Part shown: positions 16,755 through 25,265 of the stretch, in pieces
Numbering within the stretch: the stretch's first letter is position 1
Layout of the letters: each line of letters begins with the position of its first letter
DNA from: Poindextera sp035604135
GTDB lineage: Bacteria; Pseudomonadota; Alphaproteobacteria; Caulobacterales; Caulobacteraceae
NCBI GenBank assembly: GCA_035604135.1
Contig: DATNJB010000049.1
Coordinates: forward strand, 1-64,000
Direction: 5' to 3'
DNA: 64,000 bases
Position numbers and translations under genes: made by a program
The notes under the pieces: model-generated
Seen by the model: only the letters and a program-made list of their open reading frames with translations
What the model was told of the DNA's origin: nothing
The model's database searches: none

Positions 16755-17011
16755 TCCCGCTCATGGCCCAGGTCGTCGTCGAGCACGAGCACGGCCGGCC
16801 GATCCGGCTCTGGCTGCCGCTCTTTCTGGTCTGGCTGCTGCTGGTGGTCCTGGGCGTTCTGCTCTCGCCGCTGATCATCATCGCCTGCCTGATCGCGCGG
16901 ATGAACCCGTTCACCACCGTCTGGCGTCTCTGCCGCGTGTTCGCGGCGCTCGCCGGCACCCACATCGAGGTCCAGGCGCCCGACGCGGTCGTGCTGGTCC
17001 GCGTCATCTGA
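16751..17011 (+). CDS. Small membrane protein of the DUF2089/SHOCT-like operon
   Basis: 86 residues from ATG 16751, overlapping the DUF2089 stop by 4 nt. A long hydrophobic stretch at about residues 20-50 (LWLPLFLVWLLLVVLGVLLS and on) forms one or two inner-membrane helices, followed by a charged C-terminal tail. Tight coupling on both sides suggests it anchors or senses for the operon. No known family recognised. Confidence 0.7.
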   Translation: MIPLMAQVVVEHEHGRPIRLWLPLFLVWLLLVVLGVLLSPLIIIACLIARMNPFTTVWRLCRVFAALAGTHIEVQAPDAVVLVRVI

Positions 17012-17022
17012 AGGTCGAGATC

Positions 17023-17445
17023 ATGAGCGAAGACCGCAAGCGCATCCTGGAGCTGCTCGCCGAGGGCAAGATCAACGCCGACGAAGCCGAGCGCCTGATC
17101 GCGGCGCTGGCTGGCGAAGGGGCCGGCCCGCGCGCCGAGCGATCCGAAGCACCCCGCCGAGCGCCCAAGTACCTGCGGGTGATCGTCGACGCCAACGACT
17201 TGGGCCATGCGACCAAGGTCAACATCCGCGTCCCGATGCAGCTCCTGCGCGCCGGCGTGCGGCTGGGCGGCCTCATCCCGCGCCAGGCGCGCGAGCAGGT
17301 GAACGAGGCGCTGCAGGACCAGGGCATCGACATCGATATCGGCAAGATCAAGCCCGAGAACCTCGAGGCGCTGATCGAGCAGCTGCAGGACTTCTCCGTC
17401 GACGTCGACGACGAGAGCGCGAAAGTCCGCGTCTTCTGTGAGTGA
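17023..17445 (+). CDS. SHOCT-like / YvlB-N-terminal-like domain protein
   Basis: 140 residues. The first 35 (RKRILELLAEGKINADEAERL) form the helical hairpin found at the C-terminus of DUF2089 proteins and at the N-terminus of YvlB/DUF4097-type proteins. The rest (YLRVIVDAND, KVNIRVPMQLLRAGVRLGGL, INIDIGKIK-like) resembles the strand part of such proteins. Soluble, probably cytoplasmic. It starts 11 nt after the membrane protein stop. Sharing a hairpin with DUF2089 suggests the two proteins bind each other or a common partner. Confidence 0.75.
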   Translation: MSEDRKRILELLAEGKINADEAERLIAALAGEGAGPRAERSEAPRRAPKYLRVIVDANDLGHATKVNIRVPMQLLRAGVRLGGLIPRQAREQVNEALQDQGIDIDIGKIKPENLEALIEQLQDFSVDVDDESAKVRVFCE

Positions 17446-17450
17446 GGAAC

Positions 17451-17534
17451 ATGATGAGCATCGCCTTCATCGCCGTGAGCTTCGCGCTCGCCGTCTCGCT
17501 CTCGATCGTGATGGCCGGTCGCGCCGAGCCCTGA
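17451..17534 (+). CDS. 27-residue single-helix membrane micro-protein
   Basis: ATG 17451 lies 5 nt after the previous stop with a GTGAGGA ribosome site. The product MMSIAFIAVSFALAVSLSIV plus MAGRAEP is one hydrophobic helix with a short polar tail, the normal form of bacterial membrane micro-proteins. Its place as the last gene of the four-gene operon supports it being real. Confidence 0.55.
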   Translation: MMSIAFIAVSFALAVSLSIVMAGRAEP

Positions 17535-17647
17535 CCGGCGCCGCCCGAGCCCCGGCCCAACTTGCCGCCGCCTGGTGTCGAATGTGAAACCTCCCCGAGA
17601 CGAACCGGGTGTAGGCTGACGGTCTCGAGCCGCCGAAGGGACCGCAC

Positions 17648-18019
17648 ATGCCGCCGCGAATGGTAGCGCTGGGACTGGCTGCGATCGCGCTCTACCTGGC
17701 GCCCGCCGCCGCGGCGAACGCGCAGCAAGCGGCCCCCGCCGCCTCGTCCGCCCAGGTCGTCTCGACGGCCTCGGGGGCGCCGCCGCCCGCGCCGGCCAAG
17801 GCCGACGACCAGATCGCCCAATGGCTGGCGGACACTTCCAACGACGACACGCCGCAGACCGCGCCGGTCCGTGACCACAAGGTGCATGGACAGATCAGCT
17901 TCGGCGTCGGCACGAACCGCTATCGGGAAGTGGGCGGCATTGTCACCGGCCCGCTCGGCGACGACGGTCAGGCGACCGTCGCCATCGACGCCGGCCAGAT
18001 CGGCGCCGCTCGCCGCTAG
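17648..18019 (+). CDS. Secreted hypothetical protein
   Basis: 123 residues. Signal peptide up to about residue 26 (LGLAAIALYLAPAAAANAQ), then an Ala/Pro-rich linker and a compact C-terminal part (HGQISFGVGTNRYREVGGIV) that looks like paired beta strands, as in small outer-membrane-associated proteins. Function unknown. It converges on dapD: the two stop codons share CTAG at 18016-18019. Confidence 0.65.
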   Translation: MPPRMVALGLAAIALYLAPAAAANAQQAAPAASSAQVVSTASGAPPPAPAKADDQIAQWLADTSNDDTPQTAPVRDHKVHGQISFGVGTNRYREVGGIVTGPLGDDGQATVAIDAGQIGAARR

Positions 18020-18879
18020 TCCCTGAGCAGGTCGTTTATCGAGGTCTTGGCGCGGGTCTGGGCGTCGACGGTCTTGCCGATGACCGCGCAGATGCGGCTC
18101 GGGCCGACCCCGTGCGGGTCGGGCAGCGCGCCGGGGAACACCACCGAATAGGGCGGCACATGGCCGCGATGGGTCTCGCCGGTCGCGCGGTCGATGATCG
18201 GGGTGGTCGAGGTGATGAAGGTGCCCATGGAGATCACCGCGCCCTCGCCGACGATCACCCCCTCGGCGATCTCGGAACGGGCGCCGATGAAACAGCCGTC
18301 CTCGATGATGGTTGGGCTGGCCTGCAGCGGCTCGAGCACGCCGCCGATGCCGGCGCCGCCGGAGATGTGGCAGTTGGCGCCGACCTGGGCGCAGGAGCCG
18401 ACCGTCGCCCAGGTATCGACCATCGTGCCTTCGCCGACATAGGCGCCGATGTTGACGAACGAGGGCATCAGGACGGCGTTCCTGCCGACGAAGGCGCCGC
18501 GGCGAACGATCGAGCCCGGCACGGCGCGAAAGCCCGCAGCCTCGAAGTCGTGCGCCACCCAGTTGGCGAACTTGCTCGGAACCTTGTCCCACCATGGACC
18601 CATCCCGGGCTCCTGGTTCAGGCCCGGGCCGTTGCTCATCACTTCGTTGGCGTGCAGGCGGAAGTGCAGCAGAACCGCCTTCTTCAGCCACTGGCGCACG
18701 ACCCAGGCGCCGTCGACCTTCTCGGCCACGCGCAGCTCGCCGGCATCGAGCAACTCGATCGTCTCCTCGACCGTCTCGCGCTGAAAGCCCTGGGTGGTGT
18801 GGCGCAGCGCGTCGCGACCCCCCCAGGTCGTTTCGATCGCCTGCTCCAGGTCCTCGAGCGTCCAGCGTCCGCTGGCCAT
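18016..18879 (-). CDS. dapD: 2,3,4,5-tetrahydropyridine-2,6-dicarboxylate N-succinyltransferase
   Basis: 287 residues, near the family length. It adds succinyl from succinyl-CoA to tetrahydrodipicolinate in the lysine/diaminopimelate pathway, in the cytoplasm as a trimer. The left-handed beta-helix hexapeptide repeats run from about residue 110 to 240 (GAFVGRNAVLMPSFVNIGAYVG, GCFIGARSEIAEGVIVGEGA). NGPGLNQEPGMGPWWDKVP is the typical central domain. ATG 18879 was chosen because GGAGAGG lies just upstream; GTG 18894 is also open. It follows the HAD gene by 2 nt, in one operon with argB. Confidence 0.95.
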   Translation of the reverse strand: MASGRWTLEDLEQAIETTWGGRDALRHTTQGFQRETVEETIELLDAGELRVAEKVDGAWVVRQWLKKAVLLHFRLHANEVMSNGPGLNQEPGMGPWWDKVPSKFANWVAHDFEAAGFRAVPGSIVRRGAFVGRNAVLMPSFVNIGAYVGEGTMVDTWATVGSCAQVGANCHISGGAGIGGVLEPLQASPTIIEDGCFIGARSEIAEGVIVGEGAVISMGTFITSTTPIIDRATGETHRGHVPPYSVVFPGALPDPHGVGPSRICAVIGKTVDAQTRAKTSINDLLRD

Positions 18880-18881
18880 CG

Positions 18882-19556
18882 CTAGCCTCTCCACCTTGAA
18901 GTCCGCGCCCGCGACAGGAAGGCCGCCAGCGTCTCGCTGCGGAACTGAACGAAGTCCGCGGTCGAGGCGCGTGCGTGCGGACCGACGAGGACAGTGGTCA
19001 TGCCGAGGCGCGCGGCGGGCGCCAAGTTCTTTTCGCTGTCCTCGAAAAAGCAGGTCCGGAGCGGCTCGATCGCGTGGGCCTCGACCATGCGGGCGAAGGT
19101 CGCGGGATGCGGCTTCGGCACGTAAGACGCGGCGGCGATGTGGAAGATCGCCTCGAACTGGTCGGCGAGCTCGAGCTTCTGCAGCACCCGCGCCGCATGC
19201 CGATCGTCGCCGTTGGTGAAGACGAGGCGGCGGCCCGGCAGCCGCCCAAGCGCCGCCTTCAGCGCCGGATCGGGCGTGAGCGACTCCAGCGAGACATCGT
19301 GCACCTCGTCGAGGTAGCGCTCGGGATCGACGCCATGGTTGGCCATCAGCCCGGCCAGCGTGGTCCCGTGCTCGTGCAGGTAGCGCTTTTGCAGCGCCCA
19401 GGCGTCGTCCCAGGCGAGCGAGAGCTCGCGGGCCACGAACGCCGTCATCTTCTTCTCGATCGCGCCCATGAAGGCGTTGCCGACCGGATAGAGGGTGTTG
19501 TCGAGGTCGAACAGCCAGACCTGGATATGGCGTAAGTCCGCCGGCGCTTCGGCCAT
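18882..19556 (-). CDS. HAD-superfamily pyrimidine 5'-nucleotidase
   Basis: 224 residues from ATG 19556, which shares one base with the argB stop. HAD motif I is WLFDLDNTLYP (nucleophile first Asp of DLDNT), motif II is FTNGDD, motif III is the Lys of KPHPATF, and motif IV is FFEDSEKN. The small cap fits the SDT1-like pyrimidine 5'-nucleotidases that dephosphorylate UMP/CMP or related phosphates. Cytoplasmic, magnesium dependent. The conserved argB-HAD-dapD order in Caulobacter-like genomes supports a housekeeping role, perhaps phosphometabolite clearance. Confidence 0.9.
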   Translation of the reverse strand: MAEAPADLRHIQVWLFDLDNTLYPVGNAFMGAIEKKMTAFVARELSLAWDDAWALQKRYLHEHGTTLAGLMANHGVDPERYLDEVHDVSLESLTPDPALKAALGRLPGRRLVFTNGDDRHAARVLQKLELADQFEAIFHIAAASYVPKPHPATFARMVEAHAIEPLRTCFFEDSEKNLAPAARLGMTTVLVGPHARASTADFVQFRSETLAAFLSRARTSRWRG

Positions 19557-20554
19557 CAAGGGCGCTTTGCCGCGCGCGCGTGCGCCCGCCGGCGTTCGTG
19601 CAGCTTGGCTTGGGCGCTCCGCGGGCTCGACGGATCGTAGATCAGCGTACCGTAGCCGTGGGGCGTGAAAAGCTCCATCAGCATCGCATGCGGCCGGCGG
19701 CCGTCGAGGATGACGACGCCTTCGACCCGACCCTCCACCGCATGAATGGCGGTCTCGACCTTGGGGATCATGCCGCCCGAGATCACGCCGGCTGCGATTG
19801 CCGCCCTGGCTTCCTCGACGCTCAGCATCTCGATCAGCCGACCGTCGGCGTCGAGCACGCCCTTCACGTCGGTGAGCAGCAGCATGCGCTTGGCTTTGAG
19901 CGCGCTGGCCAGCGCGCCGGCGACGGTGTCGGCGTTGATGTTGTAGGTCTGGCCCTCCGCCGACACGCCGATCGGGGCCACGACCGGGATGTAGTCCTGG
20001 TCGGCGTAGATCAGGGCCTCGAGCAGCTTGGGATCGACGCGGGTCGGTTCGCCCACGAACCCCAGGTCGACCGCCTGTTCGATCCGCGAGCCGGGGTCCT
20101 TCTGCGTGCGGTGCAGCTTCTCGACCGTGATCAGCCGCGCATCCTTGCCAGAGAGGCCGACGCCGCGCACGTCGGCTTCGGCGCCCGCGAGCGTGATCCA
20201 GTTGGCGATCTCCTTGTTGATTGCTCCGGAGAGGACCATCTCGGCCACCTCCATTGTCGCCTGGTCGGTGACGCGAAGGCCGTCGACGAAGGTCGATTTC
20301 ACGCCCGCCCGCTCCAGCATGGCGCTGATCTGCGGCCCGCCGCCGTGCACGACCACCGGGTGCAGGCCCAACAGCTTGAGCAGCACAGCGTCGGCGGCGA
20401 ACTGCTTGGCCACCGACTCCTCGCCCATGGCGTGGCCGCCGTATTTGATGACCACCGTTTCGCGATCGTAGATCTGTATGAACGGCAGCGCGTCGGCCAG
20501 CGTGCTGGCCGTCGCCCAGGCGGCTTCCTCGGGATCGGAACTGGCGTCGTTCAT
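19556..20554 (-). CDS. argB: Acetylglutamate kinase
   Basis: 332 residues. It phosphorylates N-acetylglutamate, the second step of arginine synthesis. IKYGGHAM is the phosphate-binding Lys-Gly-Gly motif, HGGGPQIS the substrate loop, and VAPIGVSAEGQTYNINADTVAGALA the nucleotide and second substrate region. The C-terminal VETAIHAVEGRVEGVVILDG is diagnostic. It is about 30 residues longer than usual because of a basic tail (KLHERRRAHARAAK). ATG 20554 lies 34 nt after the engB stop in the operon. Confidence 0.95.
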   Translation of the reverse strand: MNDASSDPEEAAWATASTLADALPFIQIYDRETVVIKYGGHAMGEESVAKQFAADAVLLKLLGLHPVVVHGGGPQISAMLERAGVKSTFVDGLRVTDQATMEVAEMVLSGAINKEIANWITLAGAEADVRGVGLSGKDARLITVEKLHRTQKDPGSRIEQAVDLGFVGEPTRVDPKLLEALIYADQDYIPVVAPIGVSAEGQTYNINADTVAGALASALKAKRMLLLTDVKGVLDADGRLIEMLSVEEARAAIAAGVISGGMIPKVETAIHAVEGRVEGVVILDGRRPHAMLMELFTPHGYGTLIYDPSSPRSAQAKLHERRRAHARAAKRP

Positions 20555-20588
20555 GGGGGCGCCTCGATAGAGCAGGCCGCCCCGATTG

Positions 20589-21239
20589 TCACGTCGGTGC
20601 GAGCGCCGCAGCAGTGACTTCCGCCCTCAGCTCGGCGATGCCGAGACCGCCCTCCGCCGAAGTTGCAAGCACGCGCGGGAAGGCGGCCGGCCGGCGGGAG
20701 ACCGCCCTAAGCACAGCCTCGACCATAGGCGCGACTTCCCTGGGCTTCAGCTTGTCGGCCTTGGTCAGCACGATCTGGTAGGAGACAGCGGCCAGGTCGA
20801 GCGCGTCGAGCGCCTCGGTGTCCGCGGATTTCACCCCGTGCCGCGCATCGATCAGCAGATAAACGCGCTTCAGGTTCGGCCGCCCGCGCAGATAGGCGCG
20901 GCTGAGGTTCTGGAAACGCGACTTCGTCCCCTTCGACGCGCGCGCGAATCCGTAGCCTGGCAGGTCGGCCAGCCTGAGCCGCTCGTCGAGCAGGAAGAGG
21001 TTCACCTCGCGCGTGCGGCCGGGCTCGTTCGAGGCGCGCGCGAGGGCCTTGCGGCCGACCAGCGCGTTGATCAGCGAGGACTTGCCGACGTTCGAGCGGC
21101 CGGCGAAGGCGACTTCGGGCAGATCGGTCGGCGGCAGGTCGTCGATCCGCACAGCCCCCATCAGGAAGCGGACGGGCCGGGAGAACAGCACCCGCGCGGC
21201 TTCCAGCGCCTCCGGCGCGAAGGCCGCCTCGGCGCTCAC
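20589..21239 (-). CDS. engB: Ribosome biogenesis GTP-binding protein YsxC/EngB
   Basis: 216 residues from GTG 21239, which overlaps the yidC stop in GTGA; the open frame extends upstream only as an out-of-frame shadow of yidC. GTPase motifs are AGRSNVGKSS (P-loop), DLPGYGFA (G3) and TKAD (G4). It is needed for maturation of the large ribosomal subunit. The gene order rpmH-rnpA-yidC-engB is widely conserved in bacteria. Confidence 0.94.
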   Translation of the reverse strand: MSAEAAFAPEALEAARVLFSRPVRFLMGAVRIDDLPPTDLPEVAFAGRSNVGKSSLINALVGRKALARASNEPGRTREVNLFLLDERLRLADLPGYGFARASKGTKSRFQNLSRAYLRGRPNLKRVYLLIDARHGVKSADTEALDALDLAAVSYQIVLTKADKLKPREVAPMVEAVLRAVSRRPAAFPRVLATSAEGGLGIAELRAEVTAAALAPT

Positions 21240-23071
21240 CCAGAAGGTCTCGGCTTGGCGAAGCGGGCGATGAAGGTGTCGATCGGATTCTCCACCTGGA
21301 AGCGGTGCATCATCACGTACTGCTGCAGGATGGTGAGCACGTTGCTCCAGGTCCAATAGACCAAGAGGCCGACCGTGAACTGGGCGAGCGTGAAGGTGAA
21401 GATCAGCGGCAGAAACTGCATCATCCGCTGCTGCGTGGGGTCCGGCGCCGGCGGGCTCATCGAGGTCGAGAGCCACATCGTGAACCCGTAGATCAATGGC
21501 AGAAGCCCGATGTGCAGCGGCCCGTCTAGGTACGCGCCGACCAGGGGCGCCGTCGCCGGGTGCCAGGGGATCAGGCCGAACAGCGTCCAGATCGTGCTCG
21601 GGTCGCGCGCCGACATGTCGTGGATCCAGCCGAAGAAGGGCGCCTGGCGCATCTCGATGGTGACCGAGAGCACCTTGTAAACCGAGTAGAGGATCGGGAT
21701 CTGGATCAGCAGCGGCAGGCAGCCCATCAGCGGGTTGATCTTCTCCCGCTGATAGATCGCCATCGTTTCCTGCTGGATCTTGGCTTGGTCGCCCTCGAAC
21801 TTCTTCTTCAGCTCATCGACCAGCGGCTGGATCTTCCGCATCTTGCTCATCGACTCGTAGCTCTTGTTGGCGAGCGGGAAGAGCGCGAAGCGGATCACGA
21901 CGGTCGTCGCCAGGATCGAGAGCCCGATGTTGGCGAGGTAGCCGTTGAAGAATTCCAGGGCGGCGAAGATCGGCCGGGTGAAGAACCAGTAGACCCCCCA
22001 ATCGATGGCCTGGTCGAAGCGAGGGATGCCGTAGGTCTTCTGATAAGCCTGCAACAGCGGTGCGATCTTCGGGCCGACGAACAGCCGCGTCGTCCGCGTG
22101 GCCGACGCGCCGGGCGCGATGGTCGCCGTCGGGCCGGTGAACGCGGTGTCGTAGAGGTCTGGGCCGTTCGTCTGCGACTGTACGGCGAAGCTCGTGTGGG
22201 TCGGGACACCCTGCGCAGGAACCAGCGCGGCCAGCCAGTACTTCTGCGTGACCCCCAGCCAGCTGTTGTCGCTGGTCTGCTCGATCGGCTGGTCCTTTTT
22301 CCAGGCGTTGCAGAAGAGCTGGCCGAACACGCAGGTGTAGCTGGGGTTCTGCAGCTTGCCGTCGATGACGCCGATGCCGCCCTCGTGCACCAGAGTCGAG
22401 CTCTGGTGCGCCTTGCCGCCGACGGTGATGAAGTCGGCGGGCATGCCGACCTGCGCCACCAGACCCATGGGCGCCAGCGACACCGGTTGCGCACCGGAGT
22501 TGGTCACCCGATCGGCGACGGCGAACATGTAGTTCTGGTCGATCGAGATCGTCCGCGTGAACGTCAGGCCCTGGCCGTTGTCGTAGGTGAGCACGAGCGG
22601 CGTGGTCGGCGTCAGCACCGCGTCCGCCGGGGCTGTCCACACGGTGTTCTGATCCGGCAGGCCCGGCGCGGACCTTCCATCGGAACCCACCCAGGGGAAG
22701 GCCGCGTAGAAGGCGTTCTCGGCGCCGTACGGACGCAAGAGCTGTACGGGGTGCGACTTCGGATCGATCGTGTCGCGGTACAGCTTCAGCGACAGGTCGT
22801 CGAAGCGCGCGCCGGCCAGCGCGATGGTTCCTGACAGCGTCGGCGTGTCGATCTTGATACGCGTGCTGTTGGCCAGCGCTTGCGCTGGCGTCAGAAATCC
22901 GTTTGCGGCGGGGCCTGTCAGCGTTTGCGCGGGCGCGGCGGCGGGGTGCGCGCGCTGTTCGGCCGCGCGCTTGGCGGCCTGCGGTCCGAGCACGAACGTC
23001 TGGTAGGCGATCAGGATGATCACCGACAGCACGATGAATGTGATCGTGTTGCGGAGGCTGTCTCGGTCCAT
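21236..23071 (-). CDS. yidC: Membrane protein insertase YidC
   Basis: 611 residues. It inserts and folds inner-membrane proteins alone or with SecYEG. The N-terminal membrane anchor ITFIVLSVIILIAYQTFVLG is followed by a large periplasmic domain (about residues 60-370) with NGQGLTFTRTISIDQNYMF, then the conserved five-helix core beginning near GVYWFFTRPIFAALEFFNGY and including NPLMGCLPLLIQIPILYSVY. Length and domain order are typical of gram-negative YidC. It lies 12 nt after rnpA. Confidence 0.96.
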   Translation of the reverse strand: MDRDSLRNTITFIVLSVIILIAYQTFVLGPQAAKRAAEQRAHPAAAPAQTLTGPAANGFLTPAQALANSTRIKIDTPTLSGTIALAGARFDDLSLKLYRDTIDPKSHPVQLLRPYGAENAFYAAFPWVGSDGRSAPGLPDQNTVWTAPADAVLTPTTPLVLTYDNGQGLTFTRTISIDQNYMFAVADRVTNSGAQPVSLAPMGLVAQVGMPADFITVGGKAHQSSTLVHEGGIGVIDGKLQNPSYTCVFGQLFCNAWKKDQPIEQTSDNSWLGVTQKYWLAALVPAQGVPTHTSFAVQSQTNGPDLYDTAFTGPTATIAPGASATRTTRLFVGPKIAPLLQAYQKTYGIPRFDQAIDWGVYWFFTRPIFAALEFFNGYLANIGLSILATTVVIRFALFPLANKSYESMSKMRKIQPLVDELKKKFEGDQAKIQQETMAIYQREKINPLMGCLPLLIQIPILYSVYKVLSVTIEMRQAPFFGWIHDMSARDPSTIWTLFGLIPWHPATAPLVGAYLDGPLHIGLLPLIYGFTMWLSTSMSPPAPDPTQQRMMQFLPLIFTFTLAQFTVGLLVYWTWSNVLTILQQYVMMHRFQVENPIDTFIARFAKPRPSG

Positions 23072-23083
23072 GGAGGATCAGGT

Positions 23084-23476
23084 TTACCGGTCGACGGCCG
23101 CCGCGCGATCAGCCGCCGGGACCTGGTTGGCGGCGAGGCTTATCAGCGCGCTTTCAACGTCGTCAAGCAAACGCGCCCAGGGCCGCTTCGCCGTTCCCGC
23201 CCGGGCGATCAACACATAGTCATGTCCGGGTCGGCCATGAAGAGGCACGAGCCGCCGCGCCGCCTCGCGCAGGCGACGCTTGGCGCGGTTGCGCACCACA
23301 GCGCCGCCGACCCGCCGCGTCGCGGTGAACCCGACGCCGATCGCCTCGCGCCCGTCAGCGCGGGGCGTCGCCTGCACGACAACGGCGCCGCGCGCGGCCG
23401 ACGCGCCCTTGGCCGCGGCCAGAAAGGCGGCGCGCTTCTTCATCCGTTCGATGTGCGGGTTGTCGGTCATGCCCAT
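23084..23476 (-). CDS. rnpA: Ribonuclease P protein component
   Basis: 130 residues. It binds the RNase P RNA for tRNA 5' maturation. The RNR signature VVRNRAKRRLREAARR is at about residues 60-75, preceded by GVGFTATRRVGGAV. ATG 23476 is used here, but ATG 23470 or the internal MKKRAAF start are possible. It lies 21 nt after rpmH. No yidD gene is found between rnpA and yidC (only 12 nt), although some relatives have it there. Confidence 0.94.
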   Translation of the reverse strand: MGMTDNPHIERMKKRAAFLAAAKGASAARGAVVVQATPRADGREAIGVGFTATRRVGGAVVRNRAKRRLREAARRLVPLHGRPGHDYVLIARAGTAKRPWARLLDDVESALISLAANQVPAADRAAAVDR

Positions 23477-23497
23477 CCGGCGACGGGCCTTGGCCCG

Positions 23498-23632
23498 CTA
23501 GGCCGTCAGGCGCTTGCGGCCCCGGGCGCGGCGGCGGGTCATGACCCTGCGGCCGCCCTTGGTCGCCATGCGCGCGCGATAGCCGTGGCGGCGTTTGCGC
23601 ACGAGCCTGGAGGGCTGAAAGGTCCGCTTCAC
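23498..23632 (-). CDS. rpmH: 50S ribosomal protein L34
   Basis: 44 residues, very basic. KRTFQPSRLVRKRRHGYRAR followed by MATKGGRRVMTRRRARGRKR is the unmistakable L34 sequence. The start is GTG 23632; the frame extends upstream to 23695, but those residues are not L34. It is the first gene of the rpmH-rnpA-yidC-engB-argB block. Confidence 0.96.
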   Translation of the reverse strand: MKRTFQPSRLVRKRRHGYRARMATKGGRRVMTRRRARGRKRLTA

Positions 23633-23702
23633 GGTATGGCGTCCGGGGCTTCGAAAAGAGCGGGCGTGGATAGGCGAAGCCCACCCCCAAGTCAATCAGC
23701 GC

Positions 23703-24656
23703 CTAAGTCATCATGGTCTTCGTCCACATGTGCGACCGGTCCGCCAGCACAAAACCGGCGGCCAGGTAGGCCGCGATCGCCGCCGCATTGAAGTGGGCCG
23801 TGCCGACGCGCGCCTCGCGCATGCCGCGCGCTTTCAGCCGCAGCACCGCCTCGGCCATCATGAACCGAACGAGCCGCCGGCCGCGGAATGCAAGCGCGGT
23901 TCCCACTGGCTCGAAGACGCCGACGCCGCTGCGCGCGTCGGCCCATGCGATGCAGTTGGCGACGAACGTCCCATCTGGCGCCACCACCAGCATGTCCAGC
24001 GAGGGGTCGTACACGGGCAGGGACCGGAGGCTGACGTAGCGTTCCGTGGTGAACTGCGACTCGCCGTGGATGTTCAGATGCTCGAGGTGGCTCCACGCGG
24101 CGCGATGGGCCGCTGCGCGCAGCGGCGGGTCGACGCCGACGGAGTCGCGGACGCTGAAGCCGTCGGGTCCCTCGACCGGCGGCAGCGGTCCGGTGAGGTC
24201 CATGCTGAAACCGACGCCGGAAGGCGCGCCCTTGCTGTAGCCGAGAGCCTCGAGCGTCCGGATCCGCGCCTCGTCCTGCCCGCCGGCGGTCACAGAGAAG
24301 GTCGCGCTGCGCCGTTCCGGCGGCCGCGAGCGCCACCAGGCTTCCGCGCCTCCGATCGCTTCGGCGACGCGGGCCTGGCCCGCCGCCGTGGCCTCAATCC
24401 AGAGCTCGCCTTCGCCGATGACCCAGGCCGCGACCTCGACGCCGTCTGGCCCAAAGTAGAGGCGGTTTCGCTGCGGGCGATCGGCGATACCGTTCAGCTG
24501 CCAGACGACATCGCCCGGATGCCAGCGGGCGCGCAAAGGCCCGCGCTCGGCGGTCGAGCGGCTCGCGAAGTCGATGAAGAGAGGCAGGTCTTCGATGCCG
24601 GCGTAACGGCGCGCGGGCGATTGCGCGGCAGGGCCGCGCGTGTCGGTCGTGGTCAT
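23703..24656 (-). CDS. Double-domain GNAT N-acetyltransferase
   Basis: 317 residues from ATG 24656. Two GNAT-like folds: an N-terminal degenerate one (LYFGPDGVEVAAWVIGEGEL) and a C-terminal one with ALAFRGRRLVRFMMAEAVLRLK as the acetyl-CoA loop and AHFNAAAIAAYLAAGFV as the usual end. It lies 70 nt beyond rpmH on the same strand and downstream of two secreted micro-protein genes. Substrate unknown. A second double-GNAT gene, broken, lies on the other side of the micro-proteins. Confidence 0.8.
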   Translation of the reverse strand: MTTTDTRGPAAQSPARRYAGIEDLPLFIDFASRSTAERGPLRARWHPGDVVWQLNGIADRPQRNRLYFGPDGVEVAAWVIGEGELWIEATAAGQARVAEAIGGAEAWWRSRPPERRSATFSVTAGGQDEARIRTLEALGYSKGAPSGVGFSMDLTGPLPPVEGPDGFSVRDSVGVDPPLRAAAHRAAWSHLEHLNIHGESQFTTERYVSLRSLPVYDPSLDMLVVAPDGTFVANCIAWADARSGVGVFEPVGTALAFRGRRLVRFMMAEAVLRLKARGMREARVGTAHFNAAAIAAYLAAGFVLADRSHMWTKTMMT

Positions 24657-24801
24657 GATCAAGTCTCTGATTCGCTGACGCAGTCAGGCTCAGCGGCGCT
24701 CGCGTCGCTGGCGGCGAGGCGACAGCTTCACTTCCGCGAAGGCTGTCAGTCGGTCGGGGCCAGAGACATCAGAGGCTCCATCGGGGCGACGATGGGGGCG
24801 G

Positions 24802-25026
24802 CTAGAGTGGCCCCGGCGGCGGTACGCACCGCCATCCCCACTTTCCGCAATGTCCGAGGTTGTCTTTTGTAACACCGACCTGTTTGAGGCAAACCTTAGT
24901 CCACTTCGTTCCCTTGGGGCAGTTGTGGGCCTGAGCCGCGTTCGGCGATATCGCTAAGATGAGACCTGCGAGCGCCAGCGCAGAAGCGACGCCAACGCCG
25001 GCTCTAAGATCTATCCGACGCATCAT
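24802..25026 (-). CDS. Secreted Cys-rich micro-protein, paralogue A
   Basis: 74 residues. Signal peptide about residues 1-33, ending NAAQA before HNC. The mature part, about 41 residues, is HNCPKGTKWTKVCLKQVG, then a linker, then GHCGKWGWRCVPPPGPL: four Cys with aromatic and Pro-rich surroundings. It is strikingly like the next gene (paralogue B). Likely exported to the periplasm or outside, with disulphides or a metal site. ATG 25026 (or 25023) follows GGGGGAAC. Not a family I recognise. A conserved element lies 32 nt upstream of its start. Confidence 0.7.
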   Translation of the reverse strand: MMRRIDLRAGVGVASALALAGLILAISPNAAQAHNCPKGTKWTKVCLKQVGVTKDNLGHCGKWGWRCVPPPGPL

Positions 25027-25057
25027 GTGTTCCCCCGCCTGATTGCTTGTTCAAAAA

Positions 25058-25092
25058 CAGATCGGTTTGTCGCCAAGAAGGCAAGAGAAAAG
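25058..25092 (-). promoter_or_regulatory. Conserved element upstream of micro-protein A
   Basis: The plus strand reads CAGATCGGTTTG, then GGCAAGAGAAAAG after 10 nt. The same blocks occur 32 nt upstream of micro-protein B. On the gene strand the motif is CTTTTCTCTTGCC followed by CAAACCGATCTG. Its position suggests a promoter or operator. Confidence 0.5.
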
Positions 25093-25137
25093 CGCATCAG
25101 GACCTGAGCCGGAGCGCGCGGCATTCACAGTATGGCG

Positions 25138-25203
25138 CAGAGTTTTCGCTTTGGGTGGGAAGCCGACTCTGACTCACGGACCGAAAGCGACACTCGCGGT
25201 CGG
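25138..25203. repeat. Dispersed palindromic repeat copy (degenerate)
   Basis: Carries TTTTCGCTTTGGGTGGGAAG and then GGACCGAAAGCGACACTCG, the two modules of the dispersed repeat, in the spacer between micro-proteins A and B. Confidence 0.45.
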
Positions 25204-25265
25204 CCAACGAGCGGGCCCTTCGAGGATTGTTGGTCCGCCCGGCAGGGTGGCGACATGCGCCTACG

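Noticed and set aside
21240..21476. Longer engB from 21476
   Set aside because: The extra residues read through yidC in another frame; GTG 21239 overlaps the yidC stop, as usual for coupled genes.
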